Notes: generated from the sequence alone by a model not told the origin. A stretch of 64,000 nt of DNA from Mastigamoeba balamuthi (GCA_902651635.1 CACRSC010000004.1:175306-239305); one strand, 5' to 3'. Positions 24,592 to 34,359 are shown, counted from the stretch's first letter. Numbers and translations: made by a program.

Positions 24592-24673
24592 TGTGTTCGA
24601 AGGGATTCGAACCCTCGCCTCCGAAGAGAACACCACCTCAAGGTGCCGCCTTAGACCGCTCGGCCACGAACAC
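24592..24673 (-). tRNA. tRNA-Leu(GAG): tRNA-Leu (anticodon GAG)
   Basis: An 82-nt class II cloverleaf. The acceptor stem GTGTTCG/CGAACAC pairs perfectly, with discriminator A. It has the leucine-type D arm TGGCCGAGCGGTCTAAGGC, anticodon stem GCACC/GGTGT, loop TTGAGGT with anticodon GAG, a variable arm with TCTCTTCGGAGGC, and T arm GAGGGTTCGAATCCCTT. No intron. The sequence is close to eukaryotic tRNA-Leu(AAG) genes, but with G at position 34. It reads CUC and CUU, which suits a GC-rich genome. It lies 19 bases downstream of the RhoGEF stop, in the opposite orientation. Confidence 0.95.
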
Positions 24674-24949
24674 TGATACACACTTTCTGTTTCTCCATAA
24701 CCAATCGAAAATCATAATCGTAATCACATTCTCCACGACCGATCGAGTTAGAGTAATTTGCACACTTCCCGAGGCGCGACGCGGTGTTGTGTGATGGCTA
24801 TTTTCTCAGCAACGACTTGCCTCTTTGCGGTGGTGTCTCACTGCCTGTGGTACCCGGAACCCCACGGGATATACATCTCCGGAACTGATCGGTCGGGTTT
24901 ACCATTTTTGTGGAACACCTCCAGCAGCCACTCTAACCCAGTCGGTGCG

Positions 24950-25918
24950 ATGTCAGACTCGACTCAAAGCGCCTACAGGCCGCCCCTCCGTTTCGTCGCC
25001 GTCGCCAGAGCGATGCTCGAGGAGGCTGAGGCCGCGGCGGCAGTCTCGGCAACTGCGGCAGCCGACGCCCTGGAGTACAGGGAGCGTATGTCCCTCTTCG
25101 AGTACAACACCCGCCTCGTCCTCGACGAGCAGCGCCAGCGAGTCCGTGCCCTCGAGCAGGACCTCGCCGACGCCCAGGCGCACATGGCCGAACTCGAGGC
25201 AGCGCACCACGACGCGTGGGTCTGCGAGAGCCAGGCCGCCGAGCACCAGCAGCTCGTGGCCGTGGAGGCGCAGCGGCTGGCCGCCAGGAAGGCCGAGGCC
25301 CACGCCGCGCTGCAGAGCTCGTGCGAGCACGTCGCGAGCTTCAGGCGCGCGCTGGCCACGCGCAGCTTGGCGAGCTTCGGCGTCGGCGACGTGGCGTGGC
25401 TGCTGCTCGAGTCGGGGCACGCGGGGGCCGTCGACGCGTTCGCGGACCAGGCGATCGACGGGGCGGCTCTGAGGGAGCTCAGGGGCGAGGAGCTCGAGAA
25501 ACTGGGGCTCGCGACGCTGCAGGAGCGCGTGTCGCTGCTGCACGCGCTGCGCACCGTCGAGGCCTGCGGGGAGCTCGACGTGCCCGACGCCATGATCGTC
25601 TCGCTTGTCGAGGACCTGCGCGCCAAGCGTAGCATCGAGGCTGCCGAGTGCTCTCTCTGGTCGTCCGAGAAGGTGGCAGAGTGGCTCGGCCGCCGCGGCG
25701 TGGCACGCGAGACCGTGGACAAGATCAAAGGAGCCGACGTCACGGGGAAGGCTCTCCTGTTCTTGGAGGAGAGGGACCTCGAGGCGATGGGGGTGCAGGC
25801 CCTCGGGGAGAGGAAGAAGCTGGAGAAGATGTTCCGCGAGCTCTCCGACTCGCATTTCAGGGCGCTGTCGACCATGTTCGGCAGCCTGATCACCGCAACC
25901 AGCACTGCGATACAGTAA
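24950..25918 (+). CDS. Coiled-coil protein with two SAM domains
   Basis: A single exon of 322 residues. An alanine/glutamate-rich coiled coil (about residues 15-130, with LEQDLADAQAHMAELEAA) is followed by SAM-like domain 1 (about 140-210; FGVGDVAWLLLESGH ... ELRGEELEKLGL) and SAM-like domain 2 (about 230-295; WSSEKVAEWLGRRGV ... LEERDLEAMGVQALGERKKL). SAM domains polymerise or bind other SAM proteins, so a scaffold role is likely. It is a tandem paralogue of the next gene, sharing the order coiled coil-SAM-SAM and phrases such as EACGEL, VEDL and ALGERK-type ends, but it lacks the U-box. The start is the ATG nearest the conserved region; an in-frame upstream extension is not needed. Confidence 0.8.
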   Translation: MSDSTQSAYRPPLRFVAVARAMLEEAEAAAAVSATAAADALEYRERMSLFEYNTRLVLDEQRQRVRALEQDLADAQAHMAELEAAHHDAWVCESQAAEHQQLVAVEAQRLAARKAEAHAALQSSCEHVASFRRALATRSLASFGVGDVAWLLLESGHAGAVDAFADQAIDGAALRELRGEELEKLGLATLQERVSLLHALRTVEACGELDVPDAMIVSLVEDLRAKRSIEAAECSLWSSEKVAEWLGRRGVARETVDKIKGADVTGKALLFLEERDLEAMGVQALGERKKLEKMFRELSDSHFRALSTMFGSLITATSTAIQ

Positions 25919-26158
25919 CCGAGTTGAGCATTGGATCCGCACGTGCGCGATGGACACCACTCAAGCAAGATCTGGTCAAGACAATTGAAGCCCCCATAAT
26001 GGTTCTCTCTGCACTTTTCCCCTTGGGGTTCATGCCGGGTCATTTGTTCTTGTGAACTCTATTCACCACTGCGTGCCTCGGCAAGAGTTCATAAAAAGCT
26101 CATGATTGTGCACCCGTTGCCCGAAACAGGATTTGCGCGTGATTTCTTTCAAGTTAGA

Positions 26159-26164
26159 TATAAA
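26159..26164 (+). promoter_or_regulatory. TATA box of the U-box gene
   Basis: TATAAA lies 30 bases before the chosen start codon. If it is used, the transcript leader would be only a few bases long. Confidence 0.45.
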
Positions 26165-26188
26165 GGCACAGACAACAAATCAACCCAA

Positions 26189-27544
26189 ATGGCGCAGCCA
26201 GTGCATCCGAACATCACTCGCGCGAATGGAGGCGACGATGCTCAGCCAATGGAGCAGGCTGGGTCGTCCATCCAGGGCAGAGAAGTTCCGCCCAATTCTC
26301 AGCCAATTCGTCTGATCGAGAAACAGTCTGTGGGCAACGAAGACGTTTCGAGGGCGCTGAGAGAACGCGCTGTGCTGTCAGTGGCCGCAGCACAGGCCGA
26401 GCTAGAGGCGGTGTCCATGAAGTGTTCGGCAGCAGTAGCATGGGAGAAGCGGTCCCAGATGATCAGGAACGAGGCGATCGAGGCGGAGAAGAAGGCGCTA
26501 GTTGCATTGGAAGAGCAGAAGAATTATGTATCAGAACTGCAGGACTACCTCGCCCAGGCATCTGCACGCCAGTTGGTCCTGGAGGAGGCCTACAAAAACG
26601 CGCAGGCTGCTGCGTACGAGGCTACCCAGCGCCTGGCGGCGAGCACGCGGGACGCCCAGGACCAGGCAGCCAGGAAGGAGGAGGCCGCCCACTCCCTCAC
26701 GAGAGCCAAAAAGAATGCGTTCAGGTTCAGCAGTGCCCTGGCCAGCCGCAGCCTGAAGAACTTCAGCATCGAGGACGTCGGGTGGCTGCTGCGGCAGTGC
26801 GGGCACGTGAGTCTCGTCGAGACGATCGCAGAGAACAAAGTCGACGGGAGCGTCCTGAGGGAGCTCAGCGACGAGGACCTGGAGAGACTGGGCATGACGC
26901 CTGCGGCCGAGCGCAAGTACTTCCTGTACACACTGCGGCTCATCGAGGCCTGCGGGGAGCTCGAGTTGCCCGAGGTCGTACTGCAGTCCTTCTCGGAGGA
27001 CCTGCACAACAAGTCCGCCGATGCTGTGGAGTGCCCTCTCTGGGGTCCGGACAAGGTGGCTGCGTGGCTCAAGCACGCTGATGTACGCCAGGAAGTGGTC
27101 GGAAAGCTCGAGGAGGGCAGAGTCACTGGCAGGCAGCTGCTCTTCCTCACCGAAAGGGACTTGGGGGAATTTGGTGTGACGACTCTGGGCGAGCGCAAGA
27201 GGATTGCTGCAATGTGCCGCGACCTCCGTGAGGCCCACTTCCACATGCTAGCGGTCATGTCTGGCAACATAGAGGAGGAGAGCAGCGAGGTTCAGAGCCC
27301 AACGTCTGCTGACCAGATCCCAAGGGAGTATTTCTGCCCTCTGTCGCTGAAGGTGATGAACGACCCTGTCCTGGCAGAGGACGGGTACATCTACGAGAGG
27401 TCTGCCATTGAGCAGTTCCTCGACTCCCTGGGGGTGATCTCGCCCATGACAGGCCAACCAATGGGAGACACGCTGAAAAGCTGTGTGTCCCTTCGTAACG
27501 CCATCTCGGCATACCTCGCATCTCACGCTCCCAAGTCGGAGTGA
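26189..27544 (+). CDS. SAM-SAM-U-box protein, probable E3 ubiquitin ligase
   Basis: A single exon of 451 residues from the ATG at 26189 (MAQPVHPNIT). After a disordered N-terminus comes a coiled coil (about 80-210), SAM 1 (FSIEDVGWLLRQCGH ... LSDEDLERLGM), SAM 2 (LWGPDKVAAWLKHADV ... TERDLGEFGVTTLGERKRI), and a C-terminal U-box (about 380-445; PREYFCPLSLKVMNDPVLAE, then DGYIYERSAIEQFL). The U-box is a RING-like fold without zinc ligands that recruits E2 enzymes. The SAM pair probably oligomerises the ligase or chooses substrates. It clearly arose together with the preceding gene by tandem duplication, with U-box gain here or loss there. A TATAAA stands just upstream. Confidence 0.88.
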   Translation: MAQPVHPNITRANGGDDAQPMEQAGSSIQGREVPPNSQPIRLIEKQSVGNEDVSRALRERAVLSVAAAQAELEAVSMKCSAAVAWEKRSQMIRNEAIEAEKKALVALEEQKNYVSELQDYLAQASARQLVLEEAYKNAQAAAYEATQRLAASTRDAQDQAARKEEAAHSLTRAKKNAFRFSSALASRSLKNFSIEDVGWLLRQCGHVSLVETIAENKVDGSVLRELSDEDLERLGMTPAAERKYFLYTLRLIEACGELELPEVVLQSFSEDLHNKSADAVECPLWGPDKVAAWLKHADVRQEVVGKLEEGRVTGRQLLFLTERDLGEFGVTTLGERKRIAAMCRDLREAHFHMLAVMSGNIEEESSEVQSPTSADQIPREYFCPLSLKVMNDPVLAEDGYIYERSAIEQFLDSLGVISPMTGQPMGDTLKSCVSLRNAISAYLASHAPKSE

Positions 27545-28198
27545 AGCTCAGACGCAGAAAAAACGGCCAGTCCCAAAACTGCTCTCATTGACTACGTCCT
27601 GGAGTTCTGCAACGAACAGTGTTCAATTGCATCTCTTGCTCTTTTGAGTCACACACAAAGCTCTTTTCCGAGCCTCACAATTGAAGGAAAATGTGACCAT
27701 GATGCAATGCACTCTGTGCGCTTATTGTCTGCAGCCTGTTCTTCTCTCACAGCCGGCCAGCCATACACTTTCCTTGCTTGAGTTGCGCAATATTGTATGG
27801 TGGTGCACTAAGGGCTGGTCAGATAATAATCTCCCAAGGTGAGTGGCCACAGAGGCCTTGTTGAGAGTTGGTTCGTTGTATGGCGGCGAAAACAGTTCAA
27901 CAATCCCGAGACAATCGAGACCCAGACGGGAAGATGGATCAGATATCTCCGGGTCTTGCCTTCGTGGAGCACTCCGAGGTGCCGTTCAAGTGGCTCGTTC
28001 AGCAATCAGCCCGTAACTGCAGAAAACTCCTGGAAAGAGAGGTGCGGGGAAAACCGGAGTCCCGCACCTCCACATTTCATTCATTGACGTCATCATCCGC
28101 ATTCAAACGGCCCCCTGCTGCTGCCTGGCGGATCTCACCCATTTGTTGTCTTCTCTCGGAGTGTAAAACCGCCCCACCCAGCTCAAGTCAGGCACCTA
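27545..28198. other. Spacer with no supported gene
   Basis: About 650 bases with lower GC than the flanking genes. Nothing beyond an expected 3' flank and promoter was seen. Confidence 0.35.
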
Positions 28199-28680
28199 AT
28201 GGCCATCAAGCTCTCGCTCGTCCTCGTCCTGGCAGCCGCCTCCCTCGTGTCGGCCAGGCTCACTGTCACGCTCCATCCCGCAAGGCAGTCTCTCAACACG
28301 TTCCCTGCCGGGTCTGCCCCCTCGGTACGCTTCCCTCTGACCGCAGAGAGGTAGCAGTCTGCTCCACTCACTTCCGCGTCTCCCAGCTTGAGGTGCACGT
28401 TAACAACCATGAGGAGCACATCAACGGCCAGGAGATCAACTGCTACGCGTACTACGCGTACCTCGATTTCTTCGGCCAGCCCTGGGCGCACCCCATCGAC
28501 CAGCGCATCAACTCGTGCAACTCGGGCAGGACGGGCGACTGCGACACGTGGTACGCCACCATCCCGGCGCCCGCGGACAGCAGCAAGGTGATCGAGGCCG
28601 TGGCCTACTGCAGGCACAACAACGGCCAGAGGATCTGGGCTCAGGGCACCGGCAACGTCAGGTTCCAGCAGGCCAACTGA
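28199..28680 (+). CDS. Small secreted protein of unknown function
   Basis: Exons 28199-28324 and 28387-28680 give 139 residues. A clear signal peptide (MAIKLSLVLVLAAASLVSA) is followed by LTVTLHPARQSLNTFPAG and, after the phase-0 GT-AG intron, a domain with four cysteines (NCYAYYAYLDF, NSCNSG, GDCDTW, YCRHNN), likely two disulfides. No family is recognised. It may be exported or lie in a food vacuole or cell coat. A poly(A) signal AATAAA is at 28764-28769, about 85 bases after the stop. Confidence 0.78.
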
Positions 28681-28763
28681 GGCAATGGTCTAGCTCCTCA
28701 GGCTCCTCAGAATGCTCGTAGGTGTGCTGCCCTCCCCGCCGCTCTCACCTCGGTACCTTGGGC

Positions 28764-28769
28764 AATAAA
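28764..28769 (+). terminator. Poly(A) signal AATAAA
   Basis: AATAAA downstream of the secreted-protein stop codon and before the convergent gene. Confidence 0.5.
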
Positions 28770-28949
28770 CAAGCACTCTTGAAATGTTCCGTTCCATCGC
28801 TGGTGTAGACGTAACTTCCCTGCTTCAAGCTCCACCGTCGGCGACCACGCAGCACACAACCACCCGAGTGCTTCAGTTTGCGCGTTGCTATGAGCTATCT
28901 CTCTCTCTCTCTGTGGTTTTGCATAGCCTCCCGAGTGATCTGTGCGAAC

Positions 28950-30380
28950 TCAGCGCGTAGACCCGCTGCTGACCTGCGCCTTCATGTGCGCCACGTACTT
29001 GCCCAGTGCCGAGCTGAAGAAACGCACCTGCGTGACGGGCACGCGCGCCCTGGACACGTCGATGACGACGCGTCCGCTGGCCCTGTCCTCGGCGTCGTAG
29101 GCGCCATCGGCCACGTACGCGTACGCGCAGTAGGCTGAGCTGGCGTCGGCGCCCTCCGCGTAGGCCCCGACCCAGTCGTACGAGCTTGCGGCCTGCGATA
29201 CGCACCGCCAGCGCACCTCGACGGCGCCGCCCGCGAGGGCCCTCGCCTCGAGCGCGTCGCCCTCGGCGGGGCCCACCGCGAAGGCCGCGGAGCCCGAGTA
29301 GGCGAGGAACCCGCGGGCCAGGACGCCGGACGAGCCCGCGAGGAAGTAGCGCACCTCGTAGCCGCCGGCCTCGAGCAGCGCCAGCGGCACGCGCAGCTCG
29401 CGGGCGCCCGGGTCGGCGTAGGCGTAGGCCAGGAAGCGGCGGTTGCTGCGGGTGCCGGCGGCGTAGACGCCCACCCAGTCGCCCTTGCAGGCGGGGCCGT
29501 GGGACCAGCGGACGAGCAGCTGCGGGCGGGCGTAGGCGGCGGAGACGACGGCGGCAGGGCCGACGAGGACGGGTGCCGAGACGCAGGAGCACTCGGCCGA
29601 GCCACTGCGGCACGAGAAGTAGCGCACCGAGTAGAAGCCGTTGGCCAGCCCCGGGAATTCGCAGCTCCCGCTCCTCTGGCCCCCTGCGCGCAAGAGTCGT
29701 TGGTAAATTGCCGGCGAGCAATTCAGTTGACTCAGATAGGTTTGTGTATGTCTCTTCGGGAGCGAAATGACAATGGTTTCGAGAAATTGAACGCGGCATT
29801 CCACATTCGGAAGGTTGTCCAGTAACCAGGATTTGGCTCCGCGGGTATTGTCTTCCCGGGGAAAGAAATTTGGTTGCGTTCCCGTGCACATTTCCAGAGA
29901 CGCATTTCGTACAACAAATTCCCCGGTTTCTCCGCGGGGGGAAGAATGGGGAAAGAAGGAGGTGGCAGGACCGGTACCAGTGAGGGACCACGCGCTGTAG
30001 CGGAACTCGCGGTCGTGTATGAACAGCCCTACCCAGTCGCGCTCGGTGACCTGCAGCGCCTCGGGCACGCTCCACGCGGCCACGACGGTTCTCCCGTCGC
30101 CCCCGGCGCCGATTCCGGCGTGCACCGACGCTTCTGCTGGCGGCGGGCGCCGGTTCCCGCGCGAGCCGCGGTAGCACGGGGGCCGCGCGCGGGTCTTGTT
30201 GGGGAACTGCTGCGGTTTGCTGCTCTCGTCGTCGGAGCTCTCGCTCGAGGAGCCGGCGGCGGGCGGGGGGCTGCGCGGGGCCGCGGGGGGTGCGCGGGCG
30301 CCGCGCGAGAGCAGGTCGTCGAGCTTCAGGCGGTCGTGGAGCTGCGCAACACGCGAGCTCTTGGTCGCGGACGATTGCAT
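28950..30380 (-). CDS. Protein with three SKICH-like repeats
   Basis: Exons 30380-29978 and 29683-28950 code for 378 residues. A Ser/Pro/Arg-rich N-terminus (about 1-85) is followed by three related beta-sandwich repeats, each with a W...DWVG(L/V/A)(F/Y) core: TERDWVGLFIHDREF, CKGDWVGVYAAG and SSYDWVGAYAEGA. Each ends in a strand such as FYSVRYF, YEVRYF or TQVRFF. This is the pattern of SKICH domains found in CALCOCO/NDP52 and in some inositol phosphatases, where they serve membrane targeting or partner binding. The intron (29684-29977, GT-AG, phase 1) splits repeat 1. Three tandem copies without a catalytic domain is an uncommon layout. Assignment is from the motif only. Confidence 0.68.
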   Translation of the reverse strand: MQSSATKSSRVAQLHDRLKLDDLLSRGARAPPAAPRSPPPAAGSSSESSDDESSKPQQFPNKTRARPPCYRGSRGNRRPPPAEASVHAGIGAGGDGRTVVAAWSVPEALQVTERDWVGLFIHDREFRYSAWSLTGTGPATSFFPHSSPRGETGEFVVRNASLEMCTGTQPNFFPREDNTRGAKSWLLDNLPNVECRVQFLETIVISLPKRHTQTYLSQLNCSPAIYQRLLRAGGQRSGSCEFPGLANGFYSVRYFSCRSGSAECSCVSAPVLVGPAAVVSAAYARPQLLVRWSHGPACKGDWVGVYAAGTRSNRRFLAYAYADPGARELRVPLALLEAGGYEVRYFLAGSSGVLARGFLAYSGSAAFAVGPAEGDALEARALAGGAVEVRWRCVSQAASSYDWVGAYAEGADASSAYCAYAYVADGAYDAEDRASGRVVIDVSRARVPVTQVRFFSSALGKYVAHMKAQVSSGSTR

Positions 30381-30527
30381 GTGCGCTAATTGAACTATGC
30401 GGAAGATTCTCGAATCCAGAGATATTTGCTGAAGTTCCAGCGTTGTTAACGCTAATCGCGATAGATACAAAAAACATTTGGTCACTGCGTTTTAAGCACT
30501 AAATCACTAAAATAGCGCATGTAGCGC

Positions 30528-30580
30528 TTATTTTTTCAGTGCTAGAATTAGTGCTAATCTAGTGCTAATTTAGTGCTAAT
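30528..30580. repeat. Clustered TAGTGCTAAT repeats
   Basis: AGTGCTAGAAT, TTAGTGCTAAT, TAGTGCTAAT and TTAGTGCTAAT occur back to back. Inverse forms lie near 33.3-33.55 kb, as expected for subterminal transposase-binding repeats. Confidence 0.55.
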
Positions 30581-30781
30581 TTTTCAATGTGCATGATTTG
30601 CATGACACGCATGATGCGCGTGGTGTGCATCAATCGGTTATAGTGATACATGTGCACGTAGCGCATGCATTGCTATAAACGATTGATGTGCATCATACAC
30701 ATTAATCGAAAACACAAATAAATTGATTTAATTAATGTGCTATATGCACAACAGATACTACATGCACATGGCATGCATGTA

Positions 30782-30852
30782 GCAATTCAATCGATATTCA
30801 ATCAATTCAATCGATATTCAATCGATTAAATAGATTGAATCACTAAATGTGA
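30782..30852. repeat. Short tandem repeat of ATTCAATCGAT-like units
   Basis: ATTCAATCGAT / ATTCAATCAATTC units are repeated about four times in the AT-rich flank of the transposon. Confidence 0.6.
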
Positions 30853-30940
30853 TTCAATCACTGCAATCGCTAAATGCAATTGCATTTCACAAAACTGCTA
30901 CTCAAAATGAGTATCACAAATAATTATTCAAATGTTCTTT

Positions 30941-32170
30941 TTATTTCTTGGCTGCTTCTGTAGCACTGTGCTGCTTTAGCAGCACAGTGCAGCGCCTCTG
31001 CTGCGGTAAGAGGCTCCACACATCCGTGGGCCCCCTTGCCAGCATGGTCATGTCATCCCAGTCAATATCCTTCTGGTTGTCCTGCTGCTCCTCATGCTGC
31101 TCCTTCTGGTACTCCTCCTGCTCAGGGGCCTTAGGGGCCTCAGAGGCCTCAGAGGCCCTGTCCTGCAAAAATTCAGTTAGTGTAATCACAAGGGGAGGGC
31201 AGTGAAAGGGGAGGGACATACCTGAACAGCAGCAGCCATCTTGGCTGCTGCTTCCTGTTGGCATGCTGCAACCCTGGCAGTAGCACGTTGGTGCTGCACA
31301 GGGTTGCTGATCACATTGAGGGCACAAAGAGGAGAGACCTTCTCTTTGTGTCTTTTGGCTTGCTTGGCCTTGGCTTTCTTCAAAGCCTCAGCCACCGGCT
31401 GCTGAAAAAGAATTAGAAATAACTGATTTTGCACAATTATGCACATGATGTGCATGATGTGTATAATTGTGCACTATGTGCAAAAGGTACACAATTTGGG
31501 GGAGAAAAAACCCCCTTTACTTAAATTCTAACACTACTACAGAGAGGGAAGGAGGGAACAGGGAAAGGGGAACACACATTTCTGCCCAGGCTCTTACAGT
31601 GGCCTGGGCCTCCTTCTCTGAGGAGGTGCTCGAGGTGAGCTCCTCCTCAGAGGAAGAGCTCCCCACACTGCTGCTGGGGGGGCTGCTGCTTGGGCTCTGG
31701 CTCTGGCTGCAATGGCAGCCACTGTGCCACCTCGCTGCCCACTCGTCCTTGTCCTTGTGCCATGCATGCCTGTGGTACTTGTAGTTAGTGTGATGCTGCC
31801 AGTGTTTGAGCTGCAGCTCCTCCTTGAGCTGCTCCTGTGACATTTTTCTGTTAGTTTTCATAAGAAAAACAGGGGGGCAGGAGAGGGAGGAAAACACACT
31901 GTCATTTGGCGGAAACCTGCATGAAGTGCGTCCACAATGGCAGCAACCATGCCACCACCAACATCCACTGGTGCTGCTGGTGCAGCAGGTGCTGCAGAGG
32001 CAGCACCCCCTGTTTCCAGGGGCAGACTCAAGGGGAAAGAAGAGGAAGCAGGGGAGGAAGCACACACCTTGAGGTCTTTTGCATCACGCCAGATGACTGG
32101 CAGTGCCCAGGCACACAGCTGCTGGTCCATCGGCTCCCACTTGAATTTGGGGCTGTACAGCACAGTCATG
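30941..32170 (-). CDS. Spliced accessory gene of the transposon island (unknown protein)
   Basis: Three exons join with matching phases: 31847-31598, 31401-31222 and 31162-30941 (stop TAA). A probable upstream exon lies at about 32170-31915 (KFKWEPMDQQLCAWALPV ...), but its junction does not match in phase. The protein has a basic/helical part (MSQEQLKEELQLKHWQHH), Ser-rich acidic linkers, an Ala/Lys helix (ALKKAKAKQAKRHKEK) and a charged C-terminal part with QKDIDWDDMTML. Introns use GTAAGA and GTATGT donors and T-rich acceptors (CTTTTTCAG), unlike host genes here. Position and orientation fit the second, Myb/SANT-like protein of Harbinger elements, but no Myb domain can be proven. Confidence 0.5.
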
Positions 32171-32628
32171 TACTCGTGTGCAGGCTGTCACCTTTCCATG
32201 GCCATGCTGCTGCAGCCAGGAAGGGTGGCATGATGCGCACAGGCAGGGGGGCGGAAGGGGGGACCGCAGACATACATGACTGTTGTGTTCGAATGCAGAG
32301 GGGAGTAGAGAGTGTTTTAAAGGTGTCAGAAAAAGTCTGGCTAAGTGCGTCATCGCTCCAATCGTTTTCCAGCAAAAAAACCGAGAAAACAGCAACGTCA
32401 CATCACGTCAATTGCGTCATGTGCTGCATGCGCCTAAAACCCCTGATAATTAAGGGCACGCATGTACCCATGTGCCAATTTATTCTAAAAATTTAAAACG
32501 TGCATTTATCAATTCAATTGCTTATTATAAATGCATCAACCTGATAACTTAATTTTCGAAAAAGTGCACAGAGTGTCTGGAATGCCCGGACTTCTGAGGC
32601 CAACAGGCTTCCTCCACCCTGGTCTCAT

Positions 32629-33276
32629 ATGATTCACGGGTTTGTGGATGTCAAGGCCATTGACATCTCACGGCCCAGCAAGAAGCAGGACAAGTTCTAC
32701 AACGGCAAGTACAAGGGGCACGTGGTGAAGATCCAGGTGGTGGTCAACAACCAGGGCATCCCCATGGACGTTCAAGGGTTGTACGAGGGGGTTCGCCATG
32801 ACCTGAAGATCTGGCAGAGCTTAGCTCCAGGCATGGAACTGCAAGGGACACGGCTGCTGGCTGACAATGCCTATGTCAGTGTCCCAAGCCTTGAGCTGCT
32901 GACCCCCTTCAAGCATGCCTCTCTGTTTGACTCTGTCAATGGAAGGCAAAGGAGAACTGCACTCAAGTACACCAGGTTCGAATGCCAGTGGAACCGAGTT
33001 CACAGGAGCTGAAGAAGCAGGGTAGAGCACTACCTGGGCTTCATGTCCCGATTCAACATCGTGGGCAAGAAGATCAAGGGGAAAAAGGTGATGAGCAATG
33101 ATCTGCTGAGGTCAGTCATCACAATCATCACGAACCTAGATGCCTGGTTCCTCAGTGAGAACCCCTTGCGCCATATTCCCAAGGAGGTCTGGTTTCCCAG
33201 TTTTGGAACGGAGTGGTACGGTGTTATACGTATGGTCAATGCTGTGTCTTTTATGCATGAAGTGCGAAATCTGTAG
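32629..33276 (+). pseudogene. Degenerate DDE transposase fragment, PIF/Harbinger type
   Basis: The frame encodes FVDVKAIDISRPSKKQDKFY, then KYKGHVVKIQVVVNNQG, GVRHDLKIW, LLADNAYVSV and LLTPFK. These match the DDE_4-type core of HARBI1/PIF transposases, with aspartates in VDVK and ADNAY. A TGA at 33010-33012 interrupts the frame just before the block with the third acid (RVEHYLGFMSRFN). The frame then continues to 33276 with SNDLLRSVITII. The N-terminal DNA-binding part is missing or unrecognisable, so the gene is non-functional as it stands. Confidence 0.72.
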
Positions 33277-34038
33277 CAATGTTTTTTCAGCACTACTTTA
33301 GCGATTCAATCACTAGTTTTGCGCTAAATTTAGCACTAAATAGTACTACATTGCTAATACCAATTATAGCACTCCATGCAACCTAAATTCAGCATTATTG
33401 ATATTTTTCCTATCACTATACATCACTTGTAGCACTACTAGTGCAAATATTTGTGCTAGTAGCAATTGTAGTGCTAAATTAGCGATGTAATTCCACTGTA
33501 TACATCACATGTGATGCTATATTGCAATTAAAGCAATGAATTTTTGCATTTAGCACTAATTGCGATTTTACTGCACTGTATTTCATCCTTCTTCTCTGTT
33601 TTACTGTAAGTCAACTCTGTTGAACCATGAACCATGATATTCTGAATTTCAAAGATATCTTCACTGTGATATCATATCTTAACTCTTCTCACACTCATTA
33701 CACTGCACAACTCAACATCTGTCCCTTACATCTTCTTCCCCTTGTCCTTGCCCTGTTTCTGTGCCCCTCCTCCCCTTTCTCCTTTCCTCTCTCCTTTCCC
33801 TCACAGTTCTCACATATGTTCCTTATGCCCTTTCTGCATAACAACACATATGTTCCCCTTTCCCTTCCCTTTCTGCACTTCAATCTGTCCCTTCACCCCC
33901 CTGCCCCTGCCCCCTCTCTTCCCCCTTTCCTTTCCTTCCCCTCTCTTTTCCCTTCCCTCTTCTTCCCCGTCCTTTCCCTTTACTTTCCATATCAGGTCGA
34001 GAATGAAGGTGTGCTGCCTTCTTTCCCCCAACACACAT
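33265..34038 (+). repeat. Copy A of a 0.77 kb repeat (inverted relative to copy B at 39.77-40.53 kb)
   Basis: Shares long blocks with the complement of copy B: TTTTTCAGCACTACTTTAGC, AAATAGTACTACATTGCTAA, TTTCAAAGATATCTTCACTG and a pyrimidine-rich tract of about 240 bases ending TATCAGG. It lies directly downstream of the transposase fragment, so it is probably the 3' part of the element. Confidence 0.75.
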
Positions 34039-34099
34039 GGAAGTGTCTGCTGCACCAGACCCAGATGCAGGATGAGAGATGGGCACTTTGCACTTAGGA

Positions 34100-34356
34100 G
34101 GGGTTGTGCTGCTGCCCTTGAGGGACTTGTACTCCCTCCAATTGGCATCTCGGACTTGAGGAGCTCCAGCTGCTTCTTGAGCCCCTCGTTCTGAATCTGA
34201 TAAGTCAGCCGCTGCACCTCGTTCTGAGTTCTGGTTCAGTGCATCCAGGTCCTTCATACACACAGTAAGGGACTCTATGGTCTGCAGTGCCATAAGCATA
34301 TCCTCCTCACGCTGTTTCTGTGGTGTAATTACTTTAGGACTATGTGCTGCTGGCAT
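34100..34356 (-). CDS. Possible coiled-coil exon in the repeat island
   Basis: A minus-strand frame begins MPAAHSPKVITPQKQREEDM and continues as a Glu/Leu-rich helix (LMALQTIESLTVCMKDLDALN). It could be an exon of a transposon-borne protein. Extent and splicing are unknown. Confidence 0.25.
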
Positions 34357-34359
34357 AAA

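Noticed and set aside
30782-30852. CRISPR-like array in the AT-rich repeats
   Set aside because: Units are only about 11 bases, contiguous and without unique spacers; the window is eukaryotic.
33010-33012. TGA in the transposase frame read as selenocysteine or sense
   Set aside because: Every well-supported host gene here ends normally, several at TGA (CoaE, CCZ1, FolD-type neighbours), so TGA is a real stop in this genome.
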